This document shows, piece after piece, positions 22,202 to 28,880 of a stretch of DNA of 29,760 bases (positions are counted from its first letter, which is position 1; the number at the start of each line of letters is the position of its first letter). The notes under the pieces were generated by a model, which saw only the letters and a list, made by a program, of their open reading frames with translations, had not been told where the DNA came from and did no database searches. The position numbers and the translations under genes were made by a program. The stretch lies in contig JBLIMK010000044.1 in NCBI GenBank assembly GCA_047638715.1, positions 1-29,760 on the forward strand, written 5' to 3'. This stretch comes from SHLQ01 sp047638715 (GTDB lineage: Bacteria > Actinomycetota > Acidimicrobiia > Acidimicrobiales > SHLQ01).

Positions 22202-24217
22202 GTGGCACCAGACCCAGCAATCCAAATCGCTGAGCTGCGCGAGCGAGTGGCGAAGCACATGCGCCTCTACCACGAGCTCGATACACCCGAGGTCACCGAC
22301 GCCGACTTCGACCGCCTCGTGCACGAGCTGCGTGCGCTCGAAGAGGAACACCCCGAACTCGCAGCGGTCGACTCGCCAGCCGAACAGGTCGGTGGAGCGC
22401 CGTCCACTGCGTTCGCGCCGGTCGTGCATGAAGTACCGATGATGTCGCTCGACAACGCGTTCGATCTCGATGAGCTTCGAGGCTGGGCGGAGCGGCTCGA
22501 ACGTCGGCTCGGCGATTCCATCTCGTCATTCATATGTGAGCTCAAGTTCGACGGGCTCGCACTCTCGGTCCGCTACGAGGATGGGGTGCTCGCTCGGGCC
22601 GCCACTCGCGGCGACGGCACCACGGGAGAAGATGTCACCCACTCGGTAAAGACGATCGCCGACATTCCCCACCGGTTGCCCGACGGTGCTCCACCGGTCA
22701 TCGAAGTTCGTGGCGAGGCCTACATGCGGCTGTCCGCGTTCGCGCAACTCAACAAAGCCCAGGCCGCAGCCGGCCTGCAAGCGTATGTGAATCCTCGAAA
22801 CACCGCTGCCGGTTCGATTCGCCAAAAGGACGCCGAGGCCGCACGCGAACGGGCGCTTTCATTCTGGCCGTACCAACTCGGTCAGATCGTCGATGGACCC
22901 GAACTGAGCAAACACTCGGCGACGTTTGACTTCCTTACCTCGCTCGATTTCACGGTGAACGATCACAGCCGGGTCGTATCGACGATCGACGAGGTCGTTG
23001 CATTTATCGAGGAGTTTGCGGCGAAGCGTCATGACCTCGACTACGAGTTCGACGGTGTTGTTGTGAAGGTCGACGATCTCGAAACCCAGCGGGTCTTAGG
23101 AAGCACCTCGCGGGCACCCCGGTGGGCCATCGCCTACAAGATGCCGCCCGAGGAACGCGCCACACGTCTGATCGACATCCCAATATCGATCGGGACGAAC
23201 GGCTCCGCAACTCCGTATGCGCTGCTCGAACCCGTGTTTGTCGGCGGCGTCACGGTCACGAATGCGACCTTGCATAACCAAGACCAAGTGGCGGCCAAAG
23301 ACGTCCGCCCCGGCGACATGGTGATCGTCCGTCGCGCTGGCGACGTGATCCCCGAGGTCGTTGGACCGGTGTTGTCCGAACGCGACCCCTCGTCGACCCC
23401 GTGGGTTTTCCCCAAGGATTGTCCTGTGTGCGACCGCCCGTTGGTGCGACCCGAAGGCGAGGCACGCCATCGGTGTCCCTACGCCGACTGTCCAGCCCAG
23501 GTCCGCGGCCGGATCGAACACTTCGCGCAACGCACGGCTATGGACATCGAACATTTCGGAGAGCGCACGGTCGACCTCCTCGTATCTGCAGAGCTGATCG
23601 CCGACGTCGGCGATGTCTTCTTGCTCGACCCCGATGCACTACGTCGGTTCGAGGGGTTCGGCGACACCTCGATCGACAACCTCCGTGCAGGCCTCGAATC
23701 GAGTCGAACCCGCCCGCTCGGCAACGTCATCTTTTCCTTGGCCATTCCACACGTCGGGGCTACGAACGGCAAGGTGCTCGCAAAGGCCTTCGGCTCTCTC
23801 GAAGGGGTGGCTGCTGCGAGCGTCGAACAGATCGCCGCAGTGGATGGAATCGGCCCGATCATCGCCGAGAGCGTGGCGGAGTGGTTCGGCTCTGAGAACG
23901 GCAAAGACATCGTGCGGAAGCTTTATGATGGCGGCGTTCGCCCCGTTGCGCCGGTGGTCTCTTCGCTCGAACCGACCCTTGCCGGAAAGTCGATCGTCGT
24001 CTCCGGCGGGCTCGCGAACTACGGCCGCTCAGAGGCCAAGACGGCAATCACCGATCGTGGCGGCAAGGCGCCAGGTTCGGTGTCCAAGAGCACGTTCGCG
24101 TTGGTGGTCGGCAATGACCCGGGGGCTTCCAAGGTCACGAAGGCCGAGGAACTCGGGATTCCGATCCTCGATGAAGCGGCGTTCGAGGATCTGCTCGCGA
24201 CCGGAGAGCTTACGTAA
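22202..24217 (+). CDS. ligA: NAD-dependent DNA ligase LigA
   Basis: 671 residues, the standard length. It seals nicks in replication and repair using NAD+. Domains in order: the Ia domain with Y..D.p...D...D (VTDADFDRLVHEL), the NMN/NAD-binding start, the adenylation domain with the active-site lysine Lys115 in CELKFDGLALSVRYEDG, EVRGEAYM, NPRNTAAGSIRQKD and YEFDGVVVKVDD; the OB fold with ATPYALLEPVFVGGVTV and DMVIVRRAGDVIPEV; a four-Cys zinc finger (CPVC...RCPYADCP); helix-hairpin-helix repeats (FEGFGDTSIDNL, VDGIGPIIAESV); and a C-terminal BRCT domain (LAGKSIVVSGGLANYGRSEA onward). All catalytic parts are present. The start is GTG 22202. The 3' end overlaps the convergent small-protein gene by 8 bp. 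Confidence 0.98.
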   Translation: MAPDPAIQIAELRERVAKHMRLYHELDTPEVTDADFDRLVHELRALEEEHPELAAVDSPAEQVGGAPSTAFAPVVHEVPMMSLDNAFDLDELRGWAERLERRLGDSISSFICELKFDGLALSVRYEDGVLARAATRGDGTTGEDVTHSVKTIADIPHRLPDGAPPVIEVRGEAYMRLSAFAQLNKAQAAAGLQAYVNPRNTAAGSIRQKDAEAARERALSFWPYQLGQIVDGPELSKHSATFDFLTSLDFTVNDHSRVVSTIDEVVAFIEEFAAKRHDLDYEFDGVVVKVDDLETQRVLGSTSRAPRWAIAYKMPPEERATRLIDIPISIGTNGSATPYALLEPVFVGGVTVTNATLHNQDQVAAKDVRPGDMVIVRRAGDVIPEVVGPVLSERDPSSTPWVFPKDCPVCDRPLVRPEGEARHRCPYADCPAQVRGRIEHFAQRTAMDIEHFGERTVDLLVSAELIADVGDVFLLDPDALRRFEGFGDTSIDNLRAGLESSRTRPLGNVIFSLAIPHVGATNGKVLAKAFGSLEGVAAASVEQIAAVDGIGPIIAESVAEWFGSENGKDIVRKLYDGGVRPVAPVVSSLEPTLAGKSIVVSGGLANYGRSEAKTAITDRGGKAPGSVSKSTFALVVGNDPGASKVTKAEELGIPILDEAAFEDLLATGELT

Positions 24218-24638
24218 CGTTAAAGCACCAGGTGATCGTGGCAGCCGAGTCCGGATCGGTCACTGGCCAATAGGTGGCGATCACACAATTCGATTGCGGC
24301 GGTAACGCCTCGAGCACCTTGCCCTCGCCCGGTCGAAACGTGAACTGGCCGAGGTTGTCCTTGAATGTCTGGTCGATCTGATTCGCTGGGACCTGAATTT
24401 CGCGATCGTCGCTCGTGTTGATCTGCAGCGCAGCGGTGAACCCCTCGGCAAGGTCGATGCCGATCTGGTCTCCGCGAAGAATCTCCGACTCGCGGGCTGG
24501 GATAAGCGCCTCGATCGCCGGATTGTTGGTGACGGAGATGTCGTCGGTGTTTCCACCGCCGCTCAAGCCGGCGAAGACGAAGAGCACCAATCCGAATGCG
24601 ATGAGTGCAGACACGATGACCCGCTGCTTCTTTGCCAT
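24210..24638 (-). CDS. Small single-pass membrane-anchored protein of unknown function
   Basis: 142 residues. A basic N-terminus (MAKKQR) and one hydrophobic helix at about 7-25 (VIVSALIAFGLVLFVFAGL) without a lipobox suggest a signal anchor with an outside domain of about 115 residues. That domain is polar, rich in beta-type sequence, and has two Cys near the C-terminus (in QSNCVIA and TWCFNVT) that could form a disulfide. I do not recognise a family. It is divergent from the PASTA-type kinase; the starts are 33 bp apart and each has its own -10 box, so the two are likely co-regulated. The protein could be an outside partner of the kinase; that is a guess from position. The start at ATG 24638 is supported by the TACGCT box. 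Confidence 0.75.
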   Translation of the reverse strand: MAKKQRVIVSALIAFGLVLFVFAGLSGGGNTDDISVTNNPAIEALIPARESEILRGDQIGIDLAEGFTAALQINTSDDREIQVPANQIDQTFKDNLGQFTFRPGEGKVLEALPPQSNCVIATYWPVTDPDSAATITWCFNVT

Positions 24639-24644
24639 GTACTG

Positions 24645-24650
24645 AGCGTA
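24645..24650 (-). promoter_or_regulatory. -10 box (TACGCT) of the small membrane-protein gene
   Basis: TACGCT on the minus strand, then 6 nt (CAGTAC) and ATG 24638. Back-to-back with the kinase box at 24660-24665, with 9 bp between them, so the two polymerase sites would overlap. Confidence 0.5.
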
Positions 24651-24659
24651 GAGCGCAGC

Positions 24660-24665
24660 TACCGT
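24660..24665 (+). promoter_or_regulatory. -10 box (TACCGT) for a leaderless PASTA-kinase transcript
   Basis: TACCGT is followed by 6 nt (GATGCC) and GTG 24672. There is no Shine-Dalgarno. Confidence 0.5.
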
Positions 24666-24671
24666 GATGCC

Positions 24672-26642
24672 GTGGCCCCAATCCCTACTACCGCTGCCTC
24701 TGCAGCCCCCGGTGACGAGCTCGGGGGTCGATATCTCCTCCTACGCAGCATCGGGCGTGGCGGATCGGCGACCGTATTCGAGGCTGAAGACACATCGCTC
24801 GAGCGACGGGTCGCGATCAAGGTTTTGCATCGACAGCTGTCGAGCGATCCGGCGTTTTTGGACCGATTTCGGGCAGAGGCTCGCTCTGCGGCAGCGCTCA
24901 GCCATCCAAATGTCATGGCTGTCCACGATTGGGGACAGGATGACGCTGTCGATGGCGAGCTTCCGTTCCTCGTCATGGAGTTGCTCGACGGTGGTTCGCT
25001 CCGGGCCGTTCTCGATGAGGGCGCTGTCCTTAGCCCGAGTCAGGCAATCCAGACTGGACTCGATGCGTGCCGTGGACTCAACTACGCGCACGACGAAGGC
25101 CTCGTCCACCGCGATATCACGCCAGCAAACCTGATGTTCAGTAGCGATGGACGACTGCACATTGCCGACTTCGGCCTCGCCCGCGCACTCGCCGAATCTG
25201 GCTGGACCGAGCCTGGAAAGGACCTCGTCGGCACCGCTCGTTACGCCTCGCCCGAGCAAGCTCAGGGGCTGCGGCTCACGGGAGCGTCAGACGTTTATTC
25301 GCTCGGCCTGATCCTGGTCGAAGCGCTGAGCGGCTCCGTGCCGTTCTCGGCCGACACGATGCTCGGAACCTTGACCGCTCGGGTCGAGTCCGACGTTCCT
25401 ATACCGGACGTGCCAGAGAAGTTGGCGCTCGTGCTCCGAGCGATGACCCAGCGAGATCCAGACGCGCGCCCCACATCGAATCAGGCGGGCGTGGCGTTGC
25501 TGAAGGCGGCGGATGGAATGCCGCGGCCGAGCCCATTACCGCTCGTCGGCCTGCCCGAGCCTGTCGCCGAGCCTTCAGGTGTTGGTGGTGGGGTTGACGT
25601 CGATGAGGCCATGCAGTCGCCGCCGGAGATCTCGATCGATCCTGACATCACCGTTCATGAGTCGCCCGACGCAACGCAGGTTGCCGGTACCCCGGTCGTT
25701 CCTCATCCCGACGATCCCGTTCGTCGTTGGCCGTGGCTGCTCGTGTCGATCGCCGCTATTGCGGTCGCTGGTTGGTTTGGGTACGACCAGTTCGCCGATT
25801 CGGGTCCAGCGAGTGTCGCGGTGCCAAACGTCGTTGGTCTCAGCACGGTCGCTGCCGTCGAACAACTGGGTGCCACATGGGACCTGCAAGAGAAATTCGA
25901 TCGGGTGAGCGATGTTCCGGTCGGTGTGGTTATCCGAACCGATCCAGCCGCTGGCCAGCTCCTCGAAGAGGGCACGGAGCTAAGTTATTGGGTATCGCTC
26001 GGCCGCCCCCTCGTACGGGTTCCTGGAGCCGACCTTGTTGGGCGAAGCAAGGAACAGGCTGCAGCCACGCTCGCTGCCATTGGTCTGGTCGTCGGCGATA
26101 TCGACGAGGTCAACAGCGAAGACGTCGGTCTCGGAAGCGTGATTTCGGTCGACGCAGAAGCGCCCGAAATTCAGCTGGGCGAAGAAGTTCATCTCATCGT
26201 CTCCGCCGGCCCTTCGAATCGCGAGATCCCCGAACCAGGACCTGGCACAGATATCGAGAGCTTCGTTGAGAGCCTGCTGGTGGCCGGACTCGGCGTAGAC
26301 CAAAGCGAAGAGTACGACGAAGAGGTCCCGGTCGGACAGTTCGTCACCATCGACCCACCCCCGGGCTCGAGCATCGGAAAAGGAGCGACGGTCACCTTGG
26401 TGATCTCCAAGGGTCCGACCCCTGTGGCTGTGCCTTCCACAGAAGGAAGATCGTTGGGCGATGCGCTCAACCTGATCGAAGCTGCTGGCTTCCTCGCCGG
26501 TGAACTCATCGGCCCAGAAGGTGCCGATGGTGGACTGTTCGCTCGTTGTCCGGTCATCGGGACCGATCCGGTTGCTGGCGAAGAGCGCCAGCCCGGTGAG
26601 GCTTTGAAGATCTTCCTGAGCGGTTGCGACGAGGCCGAGTAA
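24672..26642 (+). CDS. Membrane Ser/Thr protein kinase with four PASTA domains (PknB-like)
   Basis: 656 residues. The cytoplasmic kinase domain (about 20-280) has a G-loop GRGGSATVFEAED, Lys50 in VAIKVLH, Glu in the C helix, catalytic loop HRDITPANL (Asp148, Asn153), DFG (166-168), and GTARYASPEQAQG in the activation segment. The usual Lys two residues after the catalytic Asp is Thr150, a variant also seen in other actinobacterial kinases ('HRDVTPAN'). An acidic/Pro juxtamembrane linker follows, with one TM at about 354-370 and four extracellular PASTA repeats starting near 382, 446, 512 and 577. The fourth repeat holds a Cys pair (ARCPV, SGCDE). PASTA kinases bind muropeptides/lipid II and control cell-wall growth and division. 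No ftsW, pbp or FHA gene of the usual PknB operon is near. Confidence 0.94.
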   Translation: MAPIPTTAASAAPGDELGGRYLLLRSIGRGGSATVFEAEDTSLERRVAIKVLHRQLSSDPAFLDRFRAEARSAAALSHPNVMAVHDWGQDDAVDGELPFLVMELLDGGSLRAVLDEGAVLSPSQAIQTGLDACRGLNYAHDEGLVHRDITPANLMFSSDGRLHIADFGLARALAESGWTEPGKDLVGTARYASPEQAQGLRLTGASDVYSLGLILVEALSGSVPFSADTMLGTLTARVESDVPIPDVPEKLALVLRAMTQRDPDARPTSNQAGVALLKAADGMPRPSPLPLVGLPEPVAEPSGVGGGVDVDEAMQSPPEISIDPDITVHESPDATQVAGTPVVPHPDDPVRRWPWLLVSIAAIAVAGWFGYDQFADSGPASVAVPNVVGLSTVAAVEQLGATWDLQEKFDRVSDVPVGVVIRTDPAAGQLLEEGTELSYWVSLGRPLVRVPGADLVGRSKEQAAATLAAIGLVVGDIDEVNSEDVGLGSVISVDAEAPEIQLGEEVHLIVSAGPSNREIPEPGPGTDIESFVESLLVAGLGVDQSEEYDEEVPVGQFVTIDPPPGSSIGKGATVTLVISKGPTPVAVPSTEGRSLGDALNLIEAAGFLAGELIGPEGADGGLFARCPVIGTDPVAGEERQPGEALKIFLSGCDEAE

Positions 26643-26645
26643 CCT
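26640..26645 (+). promoter_or_regulatory. -10 box (TAACCT) embedded in the kinase stop codon
   Basis: The TAA stop of the kinase (26640-26642) forms the first half of TAACCT. Seven nt later is GTG 26653. It would allow the SCP2-like gene its own leaderless transcript in addition to read-through. Confidence 0.4.
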
Positions 26646-26652
26646 CGAAGCG

Positions 26653-27081
26653 GTGAGCCAACACCCTTTCCTGTCGCCCGAATGGATCGCGGCAGCGCGT
26701 GATCTTCGCAATGAATACGCCGATCGAGCGCCCGTGCCCACCCAGTCCGTGCGTGCCAACCTCGTCATCTCCGATGCGCCGTTTAGCGACGATGACATCG
26801 ATGGGCACGTCGATACGAGTGGTGGTTCGCTCGCCATCGACGAGGGACACATCGACGACCCAGAACTCACGGTGAAGACCGACTACGCGACGGCCAAGGC
26901 GTTGTTTGTCGATCGCGATCCAGCGAAGGCAATGGAGGCGTTCATGCTTGGAAAGATCCTGGTGACGGGCGATGTGTCGAAGGTTCTCGGGTTTGCATCC
27001 AGTCCGCCTCCCGCCGATCCGAGCCAGATGGCTCTCGCAAACGAGATCGCTTCACGCCTTTCTGAGATCACTGCTGGTTAG
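26653..27081 (+). CDS. SCP2 sterol-transfer-family (lipid-binding) protein
   Basis: 142 residues. The C-terminal half carries the SCP2 pattern: LTVKTDYATAKALFVDRDPA then KAMEAFMLGKILVTGDVSKV, i.e. 'dv.i.td..t...l..G...p..A...GkI.v.GD..k', with the hydrophobic tunnel-lining positions kept. The N-terminus (FLSPEWIAAARDLRNEY) is typical of actinobacterial single-domain members. These proteins bind lipids or acyl-CoAs; the ligand here is unknown. It sits 10 bp after the kinase and 9 bp before gatC, but each seems to have its own promoter, so a functional link to either is not required. The start is GTG 26653. Confidence 0.85.
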   Translation: MSQHPFLSPEWIAAARDLRNEYADRAPVPTQSVRANLVISDAPFSDDDIDGHVDTSGGSLAIDEGHIDDPELTVKTDYATAKALFVDRDPAKAMEAFMLGKILVTGDVSKVLGFASSPPPADPSQMALANEIASRLSEITAG

Positions 27082-27084
27082 CCT
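27079..27084 (+). promoter_or_regulatory. -10 box (TAGCCT) embedded in the SCP2-gene stop codon
   Basis: The TAG stop (27079-27081) is the first half of TAGCCT, followed by 6 nt (TCTCCA) and ATG 27091 of gatC. It is probably the promoter of the gatCAB operon. Confidence 0.45.
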
Positions 27085-27090
27085 TCTCCA

Positions 27091-27402
27091 ATGGCTGATT
27101 CCAACCCGCCCCTCTCGCGTGAAGAGGTTGCACACGTCGCCAAGCTTGCGTTGCTCGATCTCTCCGACGAAGAGATCGACCTGTTTACCGTGCAGCTGGG
27201 TGATGTGATCGCTATCGCACACGCAATGAACGATCTCGACCTCGAAGGCGTTGAGCCGACCCATCATCCTTTGGGGCTCACGAACGTGCTTCGGGCCGAC
27301 GAAATTCGCCCATCGCTCGATCGCGATGAAGTGTTGTCGCAAGCACCGCTGGTCGAGGATGATCGCTTCAAAGTCCCTCCCGCGTTGGGTGAAGATCAGT
27401 GA
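27091..27402 (+). CDS. gatC: Asp/Glu-tRNA amidotransferase subunit C
   Basis: 103 residues, normal for GatC. Motifs: LSREEVAHVAKLALLDLSDE at the N-terminus (the standard 'is.eev.hiA.LArl.lseeE' opening), LGDVIAIAHAMNDLDLEGVE, and THHPLGLTNVLRADE near the end. GatC stabilises the GatA-GatB interface in the complex that converts Glu-tRNA(Gln) to Gln-tRNA(Gln), and Asp-tRNA(Asn) to Asn-tRNA(Asn) where needed. The stop overlaps the gatA start (GTGA). It is preceded by a leaderless-type promoter. Confidence 0.95.
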   Translation: MADSNPPLSREEVAHVAKLALLDLSDEEIDLFTVQLGDVIAIAHAMNDLDLEGVEPTHHPLGLTNVLRADEIRPSLDRDEVLSQAPLVEDDRFKVPPALGEDQ

Positions 27403-28880
27403 CCGGGCCCGTTGCACTGCCGGCCGCGTTCGGCGATGCGTCGACTATCGCAGCTTCGGTTTCAGGGGGCGGACGTACGGCGGCATCAGTGCTCGATGAG
27501 CACCTCGATCGAATCGACGCACACGAGACCGAGGTTCACGCGTTCAACCTCGTGCTCCGCAATGAAGCCCGCGCTGCTGCAAGCGCCCTCGACGCGCGTA
27601 TTGCCGCGGGCGAAGCGCCCGGATCACTTGCCGGGGTACCGGTGGCGATCAAAGACAACATGTGCACGCGGGGCGTTCCGACGACGTGTTCATCAAAGAT
27701 TCTCGAGGGTTGGAAGCCGCCATACACGGCCACGGTTGTCGCCCGTCTCGCCGCAGCGGGTGCGATCATGGTGGGCAAGACAAACCTGGACGAGTTCGCA
27801 ATGGGCTCCTCCACGGAGAACTCGGCGTTTGGTCCGAGCCACAACCCATACGATCTTGACAAGGTGCCGGGAGGTTCGAGCGGTGGCTCTGCGGCCGCCG
27901 TCGCAGCCGGTTTCGCCCCGATTTCGTTGGGCTCTGACACGGGCGGGTCTATTCGCCAGCCCGCCTCACTCTGCGGAGTGGTTGGAGTAAAGCCGACCTA
28001 CGGCGCCGTCTCTCGTTACGGGCTGATCGCCTTCGGTAGCAGCCTCGACCAGATTGGGCCGTTCAGCACCACAGTGGCCGACTCGGCGCTGGTCTATGAA
28101 GCTATCGCTGGCCACGATCCGCTCGATTCGACCGCGGCCCCGCAGCCCGCTCTGCCCGTCACGTCCAAGCTCGGCCAGGGAGTCGACGGGCTTCGGGTGG
28201 GCATCATCACCGAGATGGCCGGCGATGTCATCGAGGGAATTTCCGACGATGTTCTGGTGCGGCTACGAGCAGCCGCTGACGCTCTCGTCACCGCTGGAGC
28301 GACCGTCGATGAGGTCTCCGTTCCATCGACCGTCTTCGGTCTTCCGGCGTATTACATGGTCGCTCCGGCTGAAGCGTCGTCCAACCTGGCTCGGTTCGAC
28401 GGAGTCCGTTATGGCCTTCGCTCGGAGGGTTCAAATACCGCTGCGATGAACATGGCGTCACGAACGGCTGGCTTCGGGCCTGAGGTGAAGCGTCGAATCA
28501 TGCTCGGCACCTATGCGCTCTCGGCCGGTTACCGAGATGCCTTCTACGGCAAAGCCCAACAAATCCGGACGAAGATCATCGAAGACTTCGACCGGGCATA
28601 TGAGAACTTCGACGTGCTCCTGTCGCCAGCCTCACCCTCTACGGCGTTCGCTCTTGGCGACAAGACAGCCGATCCGTTGACGATGTATCTCAACGACGTC
28701 TGCACGATTCCCTCCAACCTTTCGGGTCATCCAGCCATGTCGGTCCCGTTTGGTGTGGGCGACGATGGTCTTCCGATCGGCGTGCAGGTATTGGCACCCT
28801 TGATGGGCGAGGTCGTCATGTTCCAAGTGGCAGCTGAGCTGGAACGTGCAATGTTCGCCAACGCTGGGGGAGGTGCCTGA
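27399..28880 (+). CDS. gatA: Asp/Glu-tRNA amidotransferase subunit A
   Basis: 493 residues from GTG 27399. It hydrolyses glutamine to provide ammonia for tRNA amidation. The amidase-signature triad is complete: Lys85 (VPVAIKDNM), cis-Ser160 (PGGSSGGSAAAVAA) and nucleophile Ser184 (SDTGGSIRQPAS). The spacing of 75 and 24 residues is the same as in S. aureus GatA (Lys79, Ser154, Ser178). Further conserved parts are GKTNLDEFAMGSSTENSAFG, YG.vSR-type 'GAVSRYGLIAFGSSLDQIGP' and RRIMLGTYALSAGY. It overlaps gatC by 4 bp and gatB by 1 bp, so the three genes form one operon. Confidence 0.97.
   Translation: MTGPVALPAAFGDASTIAASVSGGGRTAASVLDEHLDRIDAHETEVHAFNLVLRNEARAAASALDARIAAGEAPGSLAGVPVAIKDNMCTRGVPTTCSSKILEGWKPPYTATVVARLAAAGAIMVGKTNLDEFAMGSSTENSAFGPSHNPYDLDKVPGGSSGGSAAAVAAGFAPISLGSDTGGSIRQPASLCGVVGVKPTYGAVSRYGLIAFGSSLDQIGPFSTTVADSALVYEAIAGHDPLDSTAAPQPALPVTSKLGQGVDGLRVGIITEMAGDVIEGISDDVLVRLRAAADALVTAGATVDEVSVPSTVFGLPAYYMVAPAEASSNLARFDGVRYGLRSEGSNTAAMNMASRTAGFGPEVKRRIMLGTYALSAGYRDAFYGKAQQIRTKIIEDFDRAYENFDVLLSPASPSTAFALGDKTADPLTMYLNDVCTIPSNLSGHPAMSVPFGVGDDGLPIGVQVLAPLMGEVVMFQVAAELERAMFANAGGGA
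28866..28875 (+). promoter_or_regulatory. Strong Shine-Dalgarno (GGGGGAGGTG) of gatB
   Basis: GGGGGAGGTG lies within the last codons of gatA and ends 4 nt before ATG 28880. It fixes the gatB start and shows that this organism does use Shine-Dalgarno sites for internal operon genes. Confidence 0.7.

Noticed and set aside
22160..22429. N-terminal extension of the minus-strand membrane protein up to 22429
   Set aside because: It would cover the ligA start and promoter, and the added residues look like antisense of LigA. Starts at 22195 or 22159 fit better.
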